A DNA stretch of 64,000 bases from Oleispira antarctica RB-8 (GTDB lineage: Bacteria > Pseudomonadota > Gammaproteobacteria > Pseudomonadales > Oceanobacteraceae), in contig FO203512.1 of the NCBI GenBank assembly GCA_000967895.1, positions 1,065,582 to 1,129,581 on the forward strand, read 5' to 3'. The notes beneath the pieces were generated by a model. It worked only from the letters and a program-made list of their open reading frames with translations, had not been told where the DNA came from and did no database searches. The stretch's first letter is position 1. Each line of letters starts with the position of its first letter. Shown piece after piece: positions 7,441 to 16,610 of this stretch. The position numbers and the translations under genes are program-made.

Positions 7441-10400
7441 ATGACCAGCCCTGTTGATACGCCAGAAATTATTGAAAAGCTGCCTGCACCTGCCCAATTT
7501 GTTCATTTACGGGTGCACTCAGAGTTTTCCATGATCGACGGTATCGTGCGTATCAAAGACTTGATTAAAACCACCGCAGGGCATCATATGCCCGCGGTGG
7601 GATTGACCGATCAAAGCAATATGTATGCGTTGGTTAAGTTTTATAAAGCCGCTCAAGGCGCAGGCATTAAGCCGATTATTGGCGCCGATATCTGGTTAGA
7701 AAATGATGAAGAACGAGATTTACCACACCGCTTAACCCTGCTAGCCCAAAACAAACAGGGCTATCGCCATATCACCGAGCTTATTTCTCAAGCGTACAGT
7801 CACAATCAGTTTGATGATAAAGCCATTGTGCGTAAAGAATGGCTGTTTGAGAAAAGCGACGGTTTAATCGTTTTATCCGGCTTTCGTGATGGCGATATTG
7901 GTCAGCAAGTGATCAAGGGCAATGTTGAAATAGCCGATGCGCTATTAACAGAATATGTGCAGCATTTTGGTGATCGCTTTTATCTAGAGATTCAGCGTAC
8001 GGGCCGAGAAGATGAAGACCTCGTGCTCAATGCGTCTCTTGCCTTGGCCAGCAAGCATTCCGTGCCTGTGGTTGCGACCAACGATGTGCGCTTTATTAAG
8101 CCCGATGATTTTGAAGCCCATGAAACTCGCGTCTGTATTGGTGAAAGTTACGCGTTAGCGGATAAGCGTCGAAAAAAACGTTATAGCGACCAGCAGTATT
8201 TCCGCAGTCCTGAAGAGATGATTGAGCTGTTTCAGGATATACCTTCAGCGATAGAAAATACCTTAGAAATTGCCAAACGCTGTAATGTAGAAGTAGAACT
8301 GGGTAAATATTACTTACCCGACTTCCCTATTCCCGATGGCCTTACTGAAGCTGAGTTCTTCCGTAAAATATCGTATGAAGGCTTAGACGAACGTCTTGAG
8401 AAAATCCTAAAGCCCGAGCAGCCAGATTACGAAGAGTGTAAAAAAGAATACTACGATCGCTTGAAATTCGAACTCGATATTATTATCGACATGGGCTTCC
8501 CCGGTTATTTTCTGATCGTAATGGACTTTATTCAATGGTCGAAAGATAACGACATTCCAGTAGGCCCAGGCCGTGGGTCCGGTGCGGGTTCTTTAGTAGC
8601 CTACGCGCAAAAAATTACCGATATTGATCCTATTTTATACGACTTGTTGTTCGAACGATTCTTGAACCCAGAACGTGTATCCATGCCCGATTTCGATATC
8701 GATTTCTGTATGGAGCGTCGTGGTGAGGTAATCAACTACGTAGCAGATCATTATGGCCGAGAAGCCGTATCGCAGATCGTGACCTTTGGTACGATGGCAG
8801 CAAAAGCCGTAGTGCGAGACGTAGCTCGTGCACAGAGCAAGTCATTTGGTTTAGCGGATAAAATATCCAAGCTGATTCCCGGCGACCCTGGTATGAGCTT
8901 GGCAAAAGCGCTCGACATGGAACCCCTGCTGAAAGAATTCATCGAAGAAGACGATGAAGCACAAGAAATTTGGGAAATGGCGAAACGCCTTGAAGGCATT
9001 GCACGTCAAACCGGTAAGCACGCCGGGGGTGTAGTCATCGCGCCGACTAAGCTGACTGACTTTTCTCCGACTGCCTGTGATGAAGATTATACCGGCCTAG
9101 TAACGCAATTCGATAAAAGTGACGTAGAAGAAGCAGGTCTGGTTAAGTTCGATTTCTTGGGACTTCGAACATTAACAATTATTGATTGGGCGATTAAAAC
9201 CATTAATCGCTTTAAAGATAAAACCGGCGAGCCTCATATTCGCATTGAGGAAATAGACCTTCATGACAACGAGTGCATTGAGTATTTAAAAACAGCGCAA
9301 ACGACGGCGGTATTCCAGCTGGAATCTCGTGGTATGAAAGATCTGGTTCGCCGTCTGCAGCCGGATAACCTTGAAGATATGATTGCCTTGGTGGCCTTGT
9401 TCCGCCCAGGTCCGCTTGAATCTGGCATGGTTGATGACTTTATTAACCGTAAGCATGGACGCGCAGAAGTCGCGTATCCCCACCCAGATTTCCAGCACGA
9501 AAGCTTAAAAGAAATTCTAGAACCGACTTACGGCGTTATTGTTTATCAAGAACAAGTAATGCAAATTGCTCAGGTTTTAGCAGGTTATACTCTTGGTGGC
9601 GCTGACATGTTACGTCGTGCTATGGGTAAGAAAAAGCCTGAAGAGATGGAGAAGCAGCGTGGTACGTTCCGCGAAGGGGCTATCTCGGTTGGCGTTGATC
9701 CTGATTTAGCAATGAAAATTTTTGACTTGGTTGAAAAATTCGCAGGTTACGGTTTTAACAAATCTCACTCCGCCGCGTATGCGGTGGTATCGTATCAAAC
9801 GCTTTGGTTGAAATGTCATTATCCTGCGCCATTTATGGCGGCGGTATTGACTTCGGATATGCAAAATACCGACAAGGTCGTAGGCTTTGTTGAAGAATGT
9901 CGAGAAATGAAACTCGACTTGGTATTACCCAATGTTAATCAGTCTGAGTTTGGTTTTATCGTAAACGACGATGGTGCAATTGTGTACGGTTTGGGTGCGG
10001 TGAAAGGGGCGGGTGAAGGCCCTGTTGAAGCCATAGTTGAAGCGCGTAATTTGGAAGGCGATTTTAAAGACTTATTCGATTTTTGTAAGCGCTGTGATCC
10101 CAAGAAAATTAATAAGCGTGTGTTAGAAGCCTTAGTTCGAAGTGGTGGTTTTGATTGCTTTGGGCAAGACCGCGCAGTCATGATGGCCAGCATTGAAGAT
10201 GCTGTTAAAGCAGCGAACCAAAGCGCAGCCAATGAAGCATCGGGCGTATTTGATTTATTTGGTGATGCAGAAGCAGAGGCCGCAGAAGATATTCAATTTG
10301 ATGTGTATGAAAAGCATCGCCATCTACGTGGCTGGACGTTAAAAGAGCGTTTACAGGGCGAGAAAGATACCTTGGGCTTGTTTGTTACTGGCCACCCATT

Positions 10401-10989
10401 TGATGAATATGAAGACGAAGTACGCCAGCTAGCGCCGACTAAACTATCGAATTTACGTGATGATAAAAAAGTACAAAAGCTTGCGGGCTTGATTGTTAAT
10501 CTACGCATTATGAAAAATAAGCGTGGGGAAAATATGTGCTTTATTACTCTGGATGATAGAACTGGACGTGTCGAAGTTTCTTTGTTTTCAGAGGCATTTG
10601 AGAAGGTTCGCGAAGTCATTGATAAAGATAAGGTCATAATCATCGAAGCGAATGTGCGCCACGATGATTATTCGGGTGGACTGAAAGCCAATGCGATTAA
10701 TGCAATGGAAATCAGCCAGGCTCGGTTAAATTATGCAAAGTCGTTAAAAGTAAGAGTGAAGCGTGAACAGTTGGATCATAAGTTTGTTGCTAACTTAAAG
10801 GGCATGCTCGACCCTGTGAATATTGCCCAAGGCGAGCACGGCTGCCCTGTTATTTTACAATATTCAAATGACAGTGCTCAAGCTGACATTCAGTTGAGTG
10901 ATCATTGGCGTATTCGTCCTACCGATGAGCAATTATTGGTATTGAAGTATGCTTTCGGAGAAGAATCTGTGGCAATGGATTATTCTTAA
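7441..10989 (+). CDS. dnaE: DNA polymerase III subunit alpha
   Basis: Replicative polymerase catalytic subunit, 1182 residues, close to E. coli DnaE (1160). Domains in order: N-terminal PHP (FVHLRVHSEFSMIDG), palm with GPGRGSGAGS and catalytic aspartates in PDFDIDF (about residues 417-423) and VKFDFLG, fingers with YQEQVMQIA and GYGFNKSHSAAY, a helix-hairpin-helix segment near 830-920, an OB fold (about 1000-1080) and the tau-binding C-terminus. It stands 127 bases after the ABC ATPase gene and 30 bases before tilS. The gene accA, which usually follows dnaE in gammaproteobacteria, is absent here. Confidence 0.98.
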   Translation: MTSPVDTPEIIEKLPAPAQFVHLRVHSEFSMIDGIVRIKDLIKTTAGHHMPAVGLTDQSNMYALVKFYKAAQGAGIKPIIGADIWLENDEERDLPHRLTLLAQNKQGYRHITELISQAYSHNQFDDKAIVRKEWLFEKSDGLIVLSGFRDGDIGQQVIKGNVEIADALLTEYVQHFGDRFYLEIQRTGREDEDLVLNASLALASKHSVPVVATNDVRFIKPDDFEAHETRVCIGESYALADKRRKKRYSDQQYFRSPEEMIELFQDIPSAIENTLEIAKRCNVEVELGKYYLPDFPIPDGLTEAEFFRKISYEGLDERLEKILKPEQPDYEECKKEYYDRLKFELDIIIDMGFPGYFLIVMDFIQWSKDNDIPVGPGRGSGAGSLVAYAQKITDIDPILYDLLFERFLNPERVSMPDFDIDFCMERRGEVINYVADHYGREAVSQIVTFGTMAAKAVVRDVARAQSKSFGLADKISKLIPGDPGMSLAKALDMEPLLKEFIEEDDEAQEIWEMAKRLEGIARQTGKHAGGVVIAPTKLTDFSPTACDEDYTGLVTQFDKSDVEEAGLVKFDFLGLRTLTIIDWAIKTINRFKDKTGEPHIRIEEIDLHDNECIEYLKTAQTTAVFQLESRGMKDLVRRLQPDNLEDMIALVALFRPGPLESGMVDDFINRKHGRAEVAYPHPDFQHESLKEILEPTYGVIVYQEQVMQIAQVLAGYTLGGADMLRRAMGKKKPEEMEKQRGTFREGAISVGVDPDLAMKIFDLVEKFAGYGFNKSHSAAYAVVSYQTLWLKCHYPAPFMAAVLTSDMQNTDKVVGFVEECREMKLDLVLPNVNQSEFGFIVNDDGAIVYGLGAVKGAGEGPVEAIVEARNLEGDFKDLFDFCKRCDPKKINKRVLEALVRSGGFDCFGQDRAVMMASIEDAVKAANQSAANEASGVFDLFGDAEAEAAEDIQFDVYEKHRHLRGWTLKERLQGEKDTLGLFVTGHPFDEYEDEVRQLAPTKLSNLRDDKKVQKLAGLIVNLRIMKNKRGENMCFITLDDRTGRVEVSLFSEAFEKVREVIDKDKVIIIEANVRHDDYSGGLKANAINAMEISQARLNYAKSLKVRVKREQLDHKFVANLKGMLDPVNIAQGEHGCPVILQYSNDSAQADIQLSDHWRIRPTDEQLLVLKYAFGEESVAMDYS

Positions 10990-11019
10990 ATGCACGACTG
11001 TTAAATGAGTTATCACTAA

Positions 11020-12456
11020 ATGTTAGTTGAGCAAGCCGTTGCTGAAGCGTTAAATTCGATTGTTATAAATAATAATGTAACGGCTGACAATCGAACGGAA
11101 TTTGACCTTTGGTTAGGCCTTAGTGGTGGTGTAGATTCAACAGTCTTACTCCATGCTGCGGCTTATTACTGTTCTTTGCAATGCTCCGAGGGTTACAACA
11201 GAAAATTAAAAGCTATTCATGTACACCATGGCTTATCGGAGAATGCCGATGCGTGGGCTAAACAAGCTCAAGCATTGTGTATAAACCTTTCACGGAAGTT
11301 TTCAATCACGATTGATTGCTTCGTTGAAAAAGTACAGCTAGATGATAGGTCCGATGGTTTAGAGCAGGCTGCTCGTTCTGCGCGTTACCAAGCATTTGAA
11401 AAATACTGCGGGCCTAATGATTTATTGCTGCAAGGGCATCATCTGGATGACCAAATAGAAACCTTTTTTATGCGCGCTGTACGTGGCAGTGGCTTAACGG
11501 GCTTAGCAAGTATTCCTAAGCAGCGATCACTTTCAAGAACGAATACTTGTCAGATATTACGTCCGCTTTTAGCCATTGAAAAAACTAAGATTATAGAATA
11601 TGCCCAACAGCATCAGCTTGATTGGGTAGAAGATGAATCTAATCAAGATTCTGATATAGATAGAAACTGGTGGCGCAATGAGTTATTACCTCAAATCTGG
11701 CAGCGTTATCCTAAGCAGAAACACTCGTTATCTCGCACAATTAATACCATTCATCATGAACAAAACTTATTGCAAAAGTTAATTATAAATGACATTTCAT
11801 CTCATGATGCATTGCCGCTTTTAAAACTTGAAATTCACGCCGCATTAAAAGATATCCCCAGCTTTGACTTGTTATTAATAAAAGAATTAAACCAAGTAAC
11901 CAGTGTGAGTTACTTGAGAGCATGGTTTTCTCAATATGTAGATATTTTGCCATCTGTAATACAAATGCAAACTATCTATGCTGATATGGTTCTTGCTCGA
12001 GCTGATAGTGAACCTCAATTTAAAGGGGCTGAATTTTTTTTATATCGCTATCAAAATCGACTGTATTTATTAAAAACATCCATACTTAATAATATTGCTG
12101 CTGGGCTAAGACTAACTACCTCGGTTAATTGGCAAGGCGAAGAATTAAAATGCTTTAGCGGGTTCTTGACGTGCACTGATTTAGATTCTAACTTCGCTTT
12201 AAAGCCTGCTCGATATATTGTGAGAAACTGGCAGGCAGGAGATGTGGCAAAGCCTTTTGGTCGCTCGACACGGAAAATGAAAAAGTGGTGGCAAGATTAT
12301 AATGTACCAAGCTGGATGCGGGAGCATTGGCCGATGATTGTGAACGAAGAGACCCATGAAATAGCGGCTGTCCCTGGGCTATTTGTTTGCCAAGGCTATT
12401 GTGTTGAACAAGGAAATTCAGGCTGGTTAGTTGAATACAAAGTAAATTTGATATGA
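11020..12456 (+). CDS. tilS: tRNA(Ile)-lysidine synthetase
   Basis: Modifies C34 of the AUA-reading tRNA-Ile to lysidine, using ATP. The PP-loop SGGVDST lies at about residues 34-40, with further conserved elements HVHHGLSENAD, EQAAR-ARY and GHHLDDQIETF. The C-terminal domains (about residues 370-470) include the family-like KKWWQDYNVPSWMR. At 478 residues it is somewhat longer than the E. coli enzyme (432). It lies directly after dnaE, probably in one transcript, and overlaps the next gene by four bases. Confidence 0.93.
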   Translation: MLVEQAVAEALNSIVINNNVTADNRTEFDLWLGLSGGVDSTVLLHAAAYYCSLQCSEGYNRKLKAIHVHHGLSENADAWAKQAQALCINLSRKFSITIDCFVEKVQLDDRSDGLEQAARSARYQAFEKYCGPNDLLLQGHHLDDQIETFFMRAVRGSGLTGLASIPKQRSLSRTNTCQILRPLLAIEKTKIIEYAQQHQLDWVEDESNQDSDIDRNWWRNELLPQIWQRYPKQKHSLSRTINTIHHEQNLLQKLIINDISSHDALPLLKLEIHAALKDIPSFDLLLIKELNQVTSVSYLRAWFSQYVDILPSVIQMQTIYADMVLARADSEPQFKGAEFFLYRYQNRLYLLKTSILNNIAAGLRLTTSVNWQGEELKCFSGFLTCTDLDSNFALKPARYIVRNWQAGDVAKPFGRSTRKMKKWWQDYNVPSWMREHWPMIVNEETHEIAAVPGLFVCQGYCVEQGNSGWLVEYKVNLI

Positions 12457-12944
12457 GTAGATTATTGAACATGGGATTAAATCTAAAGTGTAATGTGTAC
12501 TTAAATATTCAGAAAATCCTTCTTTTTGTTATTGCTTATGGTTTATTCGCGACGTCCACGGTTTTGGCAGAAGTGAATAAAACCGTCTTGCAAGTTGATG
12601 CAAGTTTATCGATAGCTCAGCAAATTGAGTTTGAAAAAGCGCCTTTTGTTTTACTTGAAGGTGAGCCTTCTACTTTGACAGAAGAGGGGCTGGGTGGTTA
12701 TAAGGTTGAGCTGATAGCTCAATTGAACAAAGACAAAAGCTATACCTTATCGAGTAAGATTTATAACTACACTAAAGCGGGATATGTATTGTTAGGGACG
12801 CCGAGTATTAAGCTCGAATACCAAACTTTAGGACTTATAGAATTTGAATCTGATACTGCTGGGGTGGTATCTCTTCAAGTTGAAATAGTGAAGCAGGCTT
12901 TAATGACAACCGATTCAACAGACTTTGGTAATAGCATTCGTTAG
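12453..12944 (+). CDS. Exported protein of unknown function
   Basis: 163 residues, starting in ATGA overlap with the tilS stop; a second in-frame ATG lies at 12471. A hydrophobic segment (about residues 20-40, ILLFVIAYGLFATSTVLA) looks like a signal peptide with an LA-type cleavage site. The mature part is acidic and beta-rich (KVELIAQLNKDKSYTLSSKIY, then VVSLQVEIVKQAL), which suggests a small periplasmic beta-sandwich. I do not recognise a family. The coupling to tilS implies co-transcription but not a shared function. Confidence 0.65.
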   Translation: MSRLLNMGLNLKCNVYLNIQKILLFVIAYGLFATSTVLAEVNKTVLQVDASLSIAQQIEFEKAPFVLLEGEPSTLTEEGLGGYKVELIAQLNKDKSYTLSSKIYNYTKAGYVLLGTPSIKLEYQTLGLIEFESDTAGVVSLQVEIVKQALMTTDSTDFGNSIR

Positions 12945-13185
12945 CATTATTTTTCTCATCTAAGCTGTTGCCGTAAATTGACAAAGCTCAGCTTAAATCA
13001 TTACTTAACTTTCAATAATGCCCTCTCATTAGAATTATTCGTTCTAATTTTGTTTTCTTTTATAATATTCCATATTATGAATATTAAACAATACTTCTCA
13101 TTTTATATTCATAAAATAAATTTATTTTAGCCAGATTAGAAGATATTTATAATATTTTATTATAAATAGTGCTGTTCTAATGCTA
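12945..13185. other. AT-rich intergenic stretch before the insertion sequence
   Basis: No coding potential seen. It holds a 7-bp inverted repeat (TAAGCTG ... CAGCTTA, about 12960-12994), a short palindrome TTAGAA-N7-TTCTAA near 13029-13047, and several AT palindromes around 13070-13090. None has the shape of a convincing intrinsic terminator. Confidence 0.6.
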
Positions 13186-13223
13186 TTTCATTTTCATTTT
13201 CATTTTCATTTTCATTTTCATTC
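13186..13223 (+). repeat. Hexanucleotide microsatellite, six TTTCAT units
   Basis: Six perfect tandem copies of TTTCAT (13186-13221) plus TC, ending exactly where the left end of the insertion sequence begins. Such an array can vary in copy number by slippage. Confidence 0.95.
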
Positions 13224-13286
13224 TGAATCGCCCCTAGTTCACTAGACACTCTTTAACTATATAATGAGTTAACAGAGGAGGCCAAT

Positions 13287-13577
13287 ATGGCTGGTGAACG
13301 ATACAACGAAGAATTTAAGATAGCAGCAGTTAAGCAAGTAACCGAAGGCGGTTATTCAATAGCCGATGTTGCTAAGCGTTTAGGGATTACAACCAAAAGT
13401 CTTTATAACTGGCGTGATCGCTATGGTGAAAACGCACAAGTCTACCAAGAAAAGCAGTCCAGTTCAGATGTTCGTAAGCTTAAAGCTGAACTTAAGCGTG
13501 TAACCGAAGAGCGTGACATCCTAAAGGAAGCCGCCGTGTTCTTTGCCGTCGAGTCGAAGAAAAATACACGTTCATAA
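13287..13577 (+). CDS. IS3-family transposase OrfA
   Basis: 96 residues, strong Shine-Dalgarno AGAGGAGG before ATG. It has a helix-turn-helix (about residues 8-45, AAVKQVTEGGYSIADVAKRLGIT) and a C-terminal leucine-zipper-like helix (KLKAELKRVTEERDILKEA). This is the DNA-binding half of the frameshifted OrfAB transposase. An A-rich AAGAAAAAT at 13557-13565 lies where OrfB is entered by -1 frameshifting. Confidence 0.92.
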   Translation: MAGERYNEEFKIAAVKQVTEGGYSIADVAKRLGITTKSLYNWRDRYGENAQVYQEKQSSSDVRKLKAELKRVTEERDILKEAAVFFAVESKKNTRS

Positions 13578-14198
13578 AAGCTCGCCGCCATAAATATCCC
13601 ATACGTACGCTATGTCGGGCACTAGAAATTCATCCTAGTGGTTTCTATGCCTGGCTAGCAAACCCACTAAGTAAGCGTGCAAAAGAAGACGAATACTTAT
13701 TAGGGTTTATCAAGCAATACTGGCTAGAGAGTGGCTGTGTTTATGGCTATCGAAAAGACTATAAAGACTTACTAGCCGGAGGTGATCAGTGCGGTAAAAA
13801 TCGTGTATATCGCCTGATGCGAACCGAAGGACTTCAAGCTCAGCGAGGCTATAAGAGAAAAAATAACTATGGAGGTGGTGACTTATCGACCGTTGTACCG
13901 AATCTACTTAATCGTGAATTTAATGTCGAAAAACCAAATACTGTCTGGGTTACAGATATTACTTATATTCGTACACAAGAAGGGTGGCTTTTTCTTGCAG
14001 TGATCATTGATCTGTTTTCACGACAAGTAATTGGCTGGTCTATGGGAAGTCGTATTAATACAGATTTGGTACTTAATGCAATAACGATGGCCTGCTGGCG
14101 ACGTAAGCCAAAAGGCGAAGTGACGTCATGGAAATAATAATGACTTGTCGCCAATGCAATATGAAAAGAACTATTTTTTGAAACAAAGCAGTGTCTAG
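13553..14198 (+). pseudogene. IS3-family transposase OrfB, broken by internal deletion
   Basis: Read in the -1 frame relative to OrfA, the sequence encodes the OrfB N-terminal region (HPSGFYAWL, GCVYGYRK) and the start of the DDE integrase core: the first Asp in WVTDITYIRT and the second in VIIDLFSRQVIGWS. After GEVTSWK it hits a stop at 14135. In another frame, from 14136, the usual IS3 C-terminus follows (NNDLSPMQYEKNYF) to TAG 14198. A few hundred bases holding the catalytic Glu are therefore missing, with a frame change at the junction. Non-functional. Confidence 0.9.
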
Positions 14199-14216
14199 AA
14201 AACTAGAGGCGATTCA

Positions 14217-14614
14217 CCCCCACCCTTTTTTTTAATTCTCAATCATAAGATGAAAATAGGAATAACAGTGACAAATTAGATTCAATTAGGTCACTTTGTG
14301 AAGTCAGCTATCCAGTCATTATATTGACATTTTTAAGATGTCCATGTAACTAAATGTAATTTTACGCTTATGTATTTTTATATATGGCTAAAATGGCGGA
14401 TAATAGTTTCTGAGAAATTATGCTTAGATATTTGGGTTTTAGCCTTGTGTAGGATGTATTAGCGCATTTAACTGTAAAATAATCTCTAAGAATGTAAAAG
14501 AATCAGCATTACATAATATTACGTTGTTAGTATGCGCGACAGAAAATCTCTAGATCTAAGAAGTAATGATTTAGGTCGGTTCGTACATTAAAAACCCAAA
14601 TGGAATAGTTCAGA
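14217..14614 (+). other. Intergenic region upstream of the OmpA-like gene
   Basis: About 400 bases without coding potential. It should hold the promoter of the OmpA-like gene. A short palindrome TCACTTTGTGA lies near 14291-14301 and GTGAC/GTCAC half-sites flank it, but I cannot assign a regulator. No IS remnants beyond the right terminal repeat. Confidence 0.5.
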
Positions 14615-15808
14615 ATGTCATTCAAAAATCTATTATTTAAAACCCCTCTAAATGTATCTCCAGCAGCTTTATTTACAGGATTAAGAGCGGCGTTAATTGC
14701 GTCATCTGCGTTGTCATTTTCAGCAAATGCAGAATGGTGGAATGAGATGGATGCTTATGTTGGTGCTGGTATCGGTCAGAGTGATATAAGTCCTCAGCAC
14801 GTCAAGGATCAAGGCTTTACCATTGATGATTTTTCGCAAACATCTTGGAAATTAACCGGTGGTCTGGATTTAAATGAGTATATTTCTATTGAAGCTTATT
14901 ATAGTGATTTAGGCAGTACAGATCTGAGCCCAAATGCTGAAATCGGTTACCGTATGGCAGGTGCAGACGCTATTTTTCATTATTGGGCGAAAGGTGAAGA
15001 GCGCCTACCTGGTAGTATTGCTTTATACGCTAAGGCTGGTTTAAATCATACGGACACGTATAGTCGTGGTAATGTTGATGAAAATGATGGCCTAAGAAAG
15101 TTATTTGGTGGTTTGGGTGCAGAAGTGTATTTACCACAAAAATTTAGCGTACGCTTTGAGTTCGAGTCATATAATGCGGATGCTTCGTTACTTTCGTTGA
15201 ACCTAATTAAGCGTTTTGGTTTCAGTTCAAAACGATCGACGCAAAAAGAATTTGTTGCGATGGTAGAGCAGTTGCCTAAAACAGCAGCAGGTCCAAAAGT
15301 GGCTGTATTATTACCGGTTGTCCTTGATTCTGATTTAGATGGATTATTAGATGATGAAGACCAGTGTCCTGATACGGCTAAAAATGCGGCAGTTGATCAG
15401 TTCGGTTGTGTCGTTGTAGAAAATAAAAAGGCTGCCAAGAGAGAAAGTGTTATTAGTAAAAGCGTTATGGATGGCGTGATTTCTAATGTACAGTTTGACT
15501 CGAATTCTGATAATTTAACTCAGACAAGTAAGAATGAATTGGATAAAGTGGCACAGTTATTAGCTGTTAGTACTGCTGTTAACGTTGAAATTCAAGCGCA
15601 CAGTGATAATACTGGTAGTGCTATTTATAATAAAAACCTATCGCAGAAGCGCGCTGAATCAGTAGTTTCATATCTAACTGATAAAGGAATTGATTCTAGT
15701 CGAATGTCTGCCGTTGGTTATGGAGAAGAAAAGCCTGTTTTTGACAATGAAACAAAAATTGGCCGTGCAAAGAATCGTCGCGTTGAATTTATTTTAACAA
15801 CTAATTAA
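14615..15808 (+). CDS. OmpA family outer-membrane protein
   Basis: 397 residues. A long signal peptide (about residues 1-39) ends at SANA-EWW. Residues 40-205 are a predicted eight-stranded OmpA-type barrel (DAYVGAGIGQS ... FSVRFEFESY). A calcium-type linker follows (DSDLDGLLDDEDQCPDTA, thrombospondin type-3-like, about 246-270). The C-terminal OmpA domain (about 290-397) binds peptidoglycan: VQFDSNSDNLT, AHSDNTGS, NLSQKRAESV and GRAKNRRVEF. It tethers outer membrane to cell wall. It is followed by a response regulator, a LysM-FecR protein and a CHASE2 kinase, so it may be part of or regulated by that envelope system. Confidence 0.9.
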   Translation: MSFKNLLFKTPLNVSPAALFTGLRAALIASSALSFSANAEWWNEMDAYVGAGIGQSDISPQHVKDQGFTIDDFSQTSWKLTGGLDLNEYISIEAYYSDLGSTDLSPNAEIGYRMAGADAIFHYWAKGEERLPGSIALYAKAGLNHTDTYSRGNVDENDGLRKLFGGLGAEVYLPQKFSVRFEFESYNADASLLSLNLIKRFGFSSKRSTQKEFVAMVEQLPKTAAGPKVAVLLPVVLDSDLDGLLDDEDQCPDTAKNAAVDQFGCVVVENKKAAKRESVISKSVMDGVISNVQFDSNSDNLTQTSKNELDKVAQLLAVSTAVNVEIQAHSDNTGSAIYNKNLSQKRAESVVSYLTDKGIDSSRMSAVGYGEEKPVFDNETKIGRAKNRRVEFILTTN

Positions 15809-15822
15809 AACAAGCATACCTA

Positions 15823-15862
15823 CTTAACGGCATTAAGGTTTAACAGCATTAATGTCGTTAAG
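15823..15862 (+). promoter_or_regulatory. Hairpin just before the response regulator ribosome site
   Basis: Two 14-base arms, 15823-15836 (CTTAACGGCATTAA) and 15849-15862 (TTAATGTCGTTAAG), are complementary with one G-U wobble around a 12-base loop. AGGGAGG at 15864-15870 begins right after the stem. There is no T-run, so it could modulate mRNA processing or translation of the regulator rather than terminate. Confidence 0.6.
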
Positions 15863-15875
15863 CAGGGAGGTCACT

Positions 15876-16574
15876 ATGAAGTCTAATCCTATGAAAATCG
15901 CTTACTTAGAAGATGACCTTGAACAAGCAAAAATGGTTATTGGTTGGTTTGAAGAGTTTGGTTATGCTTATGAGCATTTTTCTCGAACTCAGGCTTTATT
16001 GAATAGGCTTAGAGACGAGGACTTTGATATTGCATTGCTTGATTGGGAATTACCCGATATGTCAGGCCTCGATGCGATTAAATTAATACGCAGTAAGTAT
16101 CATCAAGATCTACCTATTTTATTTTGCTCAATGAGAGATACTGAAGCTGACGTTGTACAGGCGTTAGAGTTAGGTGCTGATGACTACATGCGGAAGCCGT
16201 TATTGCGTATTGAGCTTAAAGCACGTATCAGCGCGTTATTACGTCGATCACAAGGCATGCAAGAAGACAAAATGATTGAGCATGGCCCATATCGTTTTGA
16301 CTTGAGTAACAAAGTTGCATTGGTAAATGGTGAGCCTGTCAATATGACTGATAAAGACTTTGAGGTTGCCAGCTGTTTATTTGATAATATTGGCCGTATT
16401 CTCTCACGCAGTTTTTTATTAGAAACAGTATGGGGCATTTCGTCAGATCTTAATACGCGTACAGTTGATGTTCATGTTAGTCGTGTTCGTAAGGCTCTCG
16501 GGATTTCACCAGAAAGTGGCTTTCGAGTTAAAACTATTTACCAGCATGGCTATCGGCTAGAAAGGGTCGAATAG
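15876..16574 (+). CDS. OmpR/PhoB-type response regulator
   Basis: 232 residues from ATG 15876, chosen over an in-frame ATG at 15852 because AGGGAGG sits ideally before it and the upstream ATG lies inside a hairpin. Receiver domain 7-120: acidic pair E12-D13-D14, phospho-acceptor D56 in ALLDWELP, S85 and K107 (RKP). Winged-helix DNA-binding domain about 135-232, ending HVSRVRKALG...TIYQHGYRLE. The kinase that phosphorylates it is probably the CHASE2 protein two genes downstream. Targets unknown; the OmpA gene next door is a candidate. Confidence 0.93.
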   Translation: MKSNPMKIAYLEDDLEQAKMVIGWFEEFGYAYEHFSRTQALLNRLRDEDFDIALLDWELPDMSGLDAIKLIRSKYHQDLPILFCSMRDTEADVVQALELGADDYMRKPLLRIELKARISALLRRSQGMQEDKMIEHGPYRFDLSNKVALVNGEPVNMTDKDFEVASCLFDNIGRILSRSFLLETVWGISSDLNTRTVDVHVSRVRKALGISPESGFRVKTIYQHGYRLERVE

Positions 16575-16610
16575 CATGAAGTTCAAAAACAATATAAATG
16601 AGGATGTAAA

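Larger units (their letters stand above)
13224..14216 (+). mobile_element. IS3-family insertion sequence, internally deleted
   Basis: Bounded by imperfect terminal inverted repeats of about 26 bp. The left end begins TGAATCGCCCCTAGTT and the right end, read inward, TGAATCGCCTCTAGTT; both continue to CTAGACAC. The interior carries an intact orfA and a broken orfB. At about 993 bp it is shorter than the usual 1.2-1.3 kb. Flanking trinucleotides (TTC left, CCC right) do not form a target duplication, which fits decay or rearrangement after insertion. Almost certainly unable to transpose by itself. Confidence 0.9.

Noticed and set aside
13186-13223. Tandem TTTCAT repeats as a possible CRISPR array
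   Set aside because: Units are 6 bp with no spacers, and there are no cas genes; it is a microsatellite.
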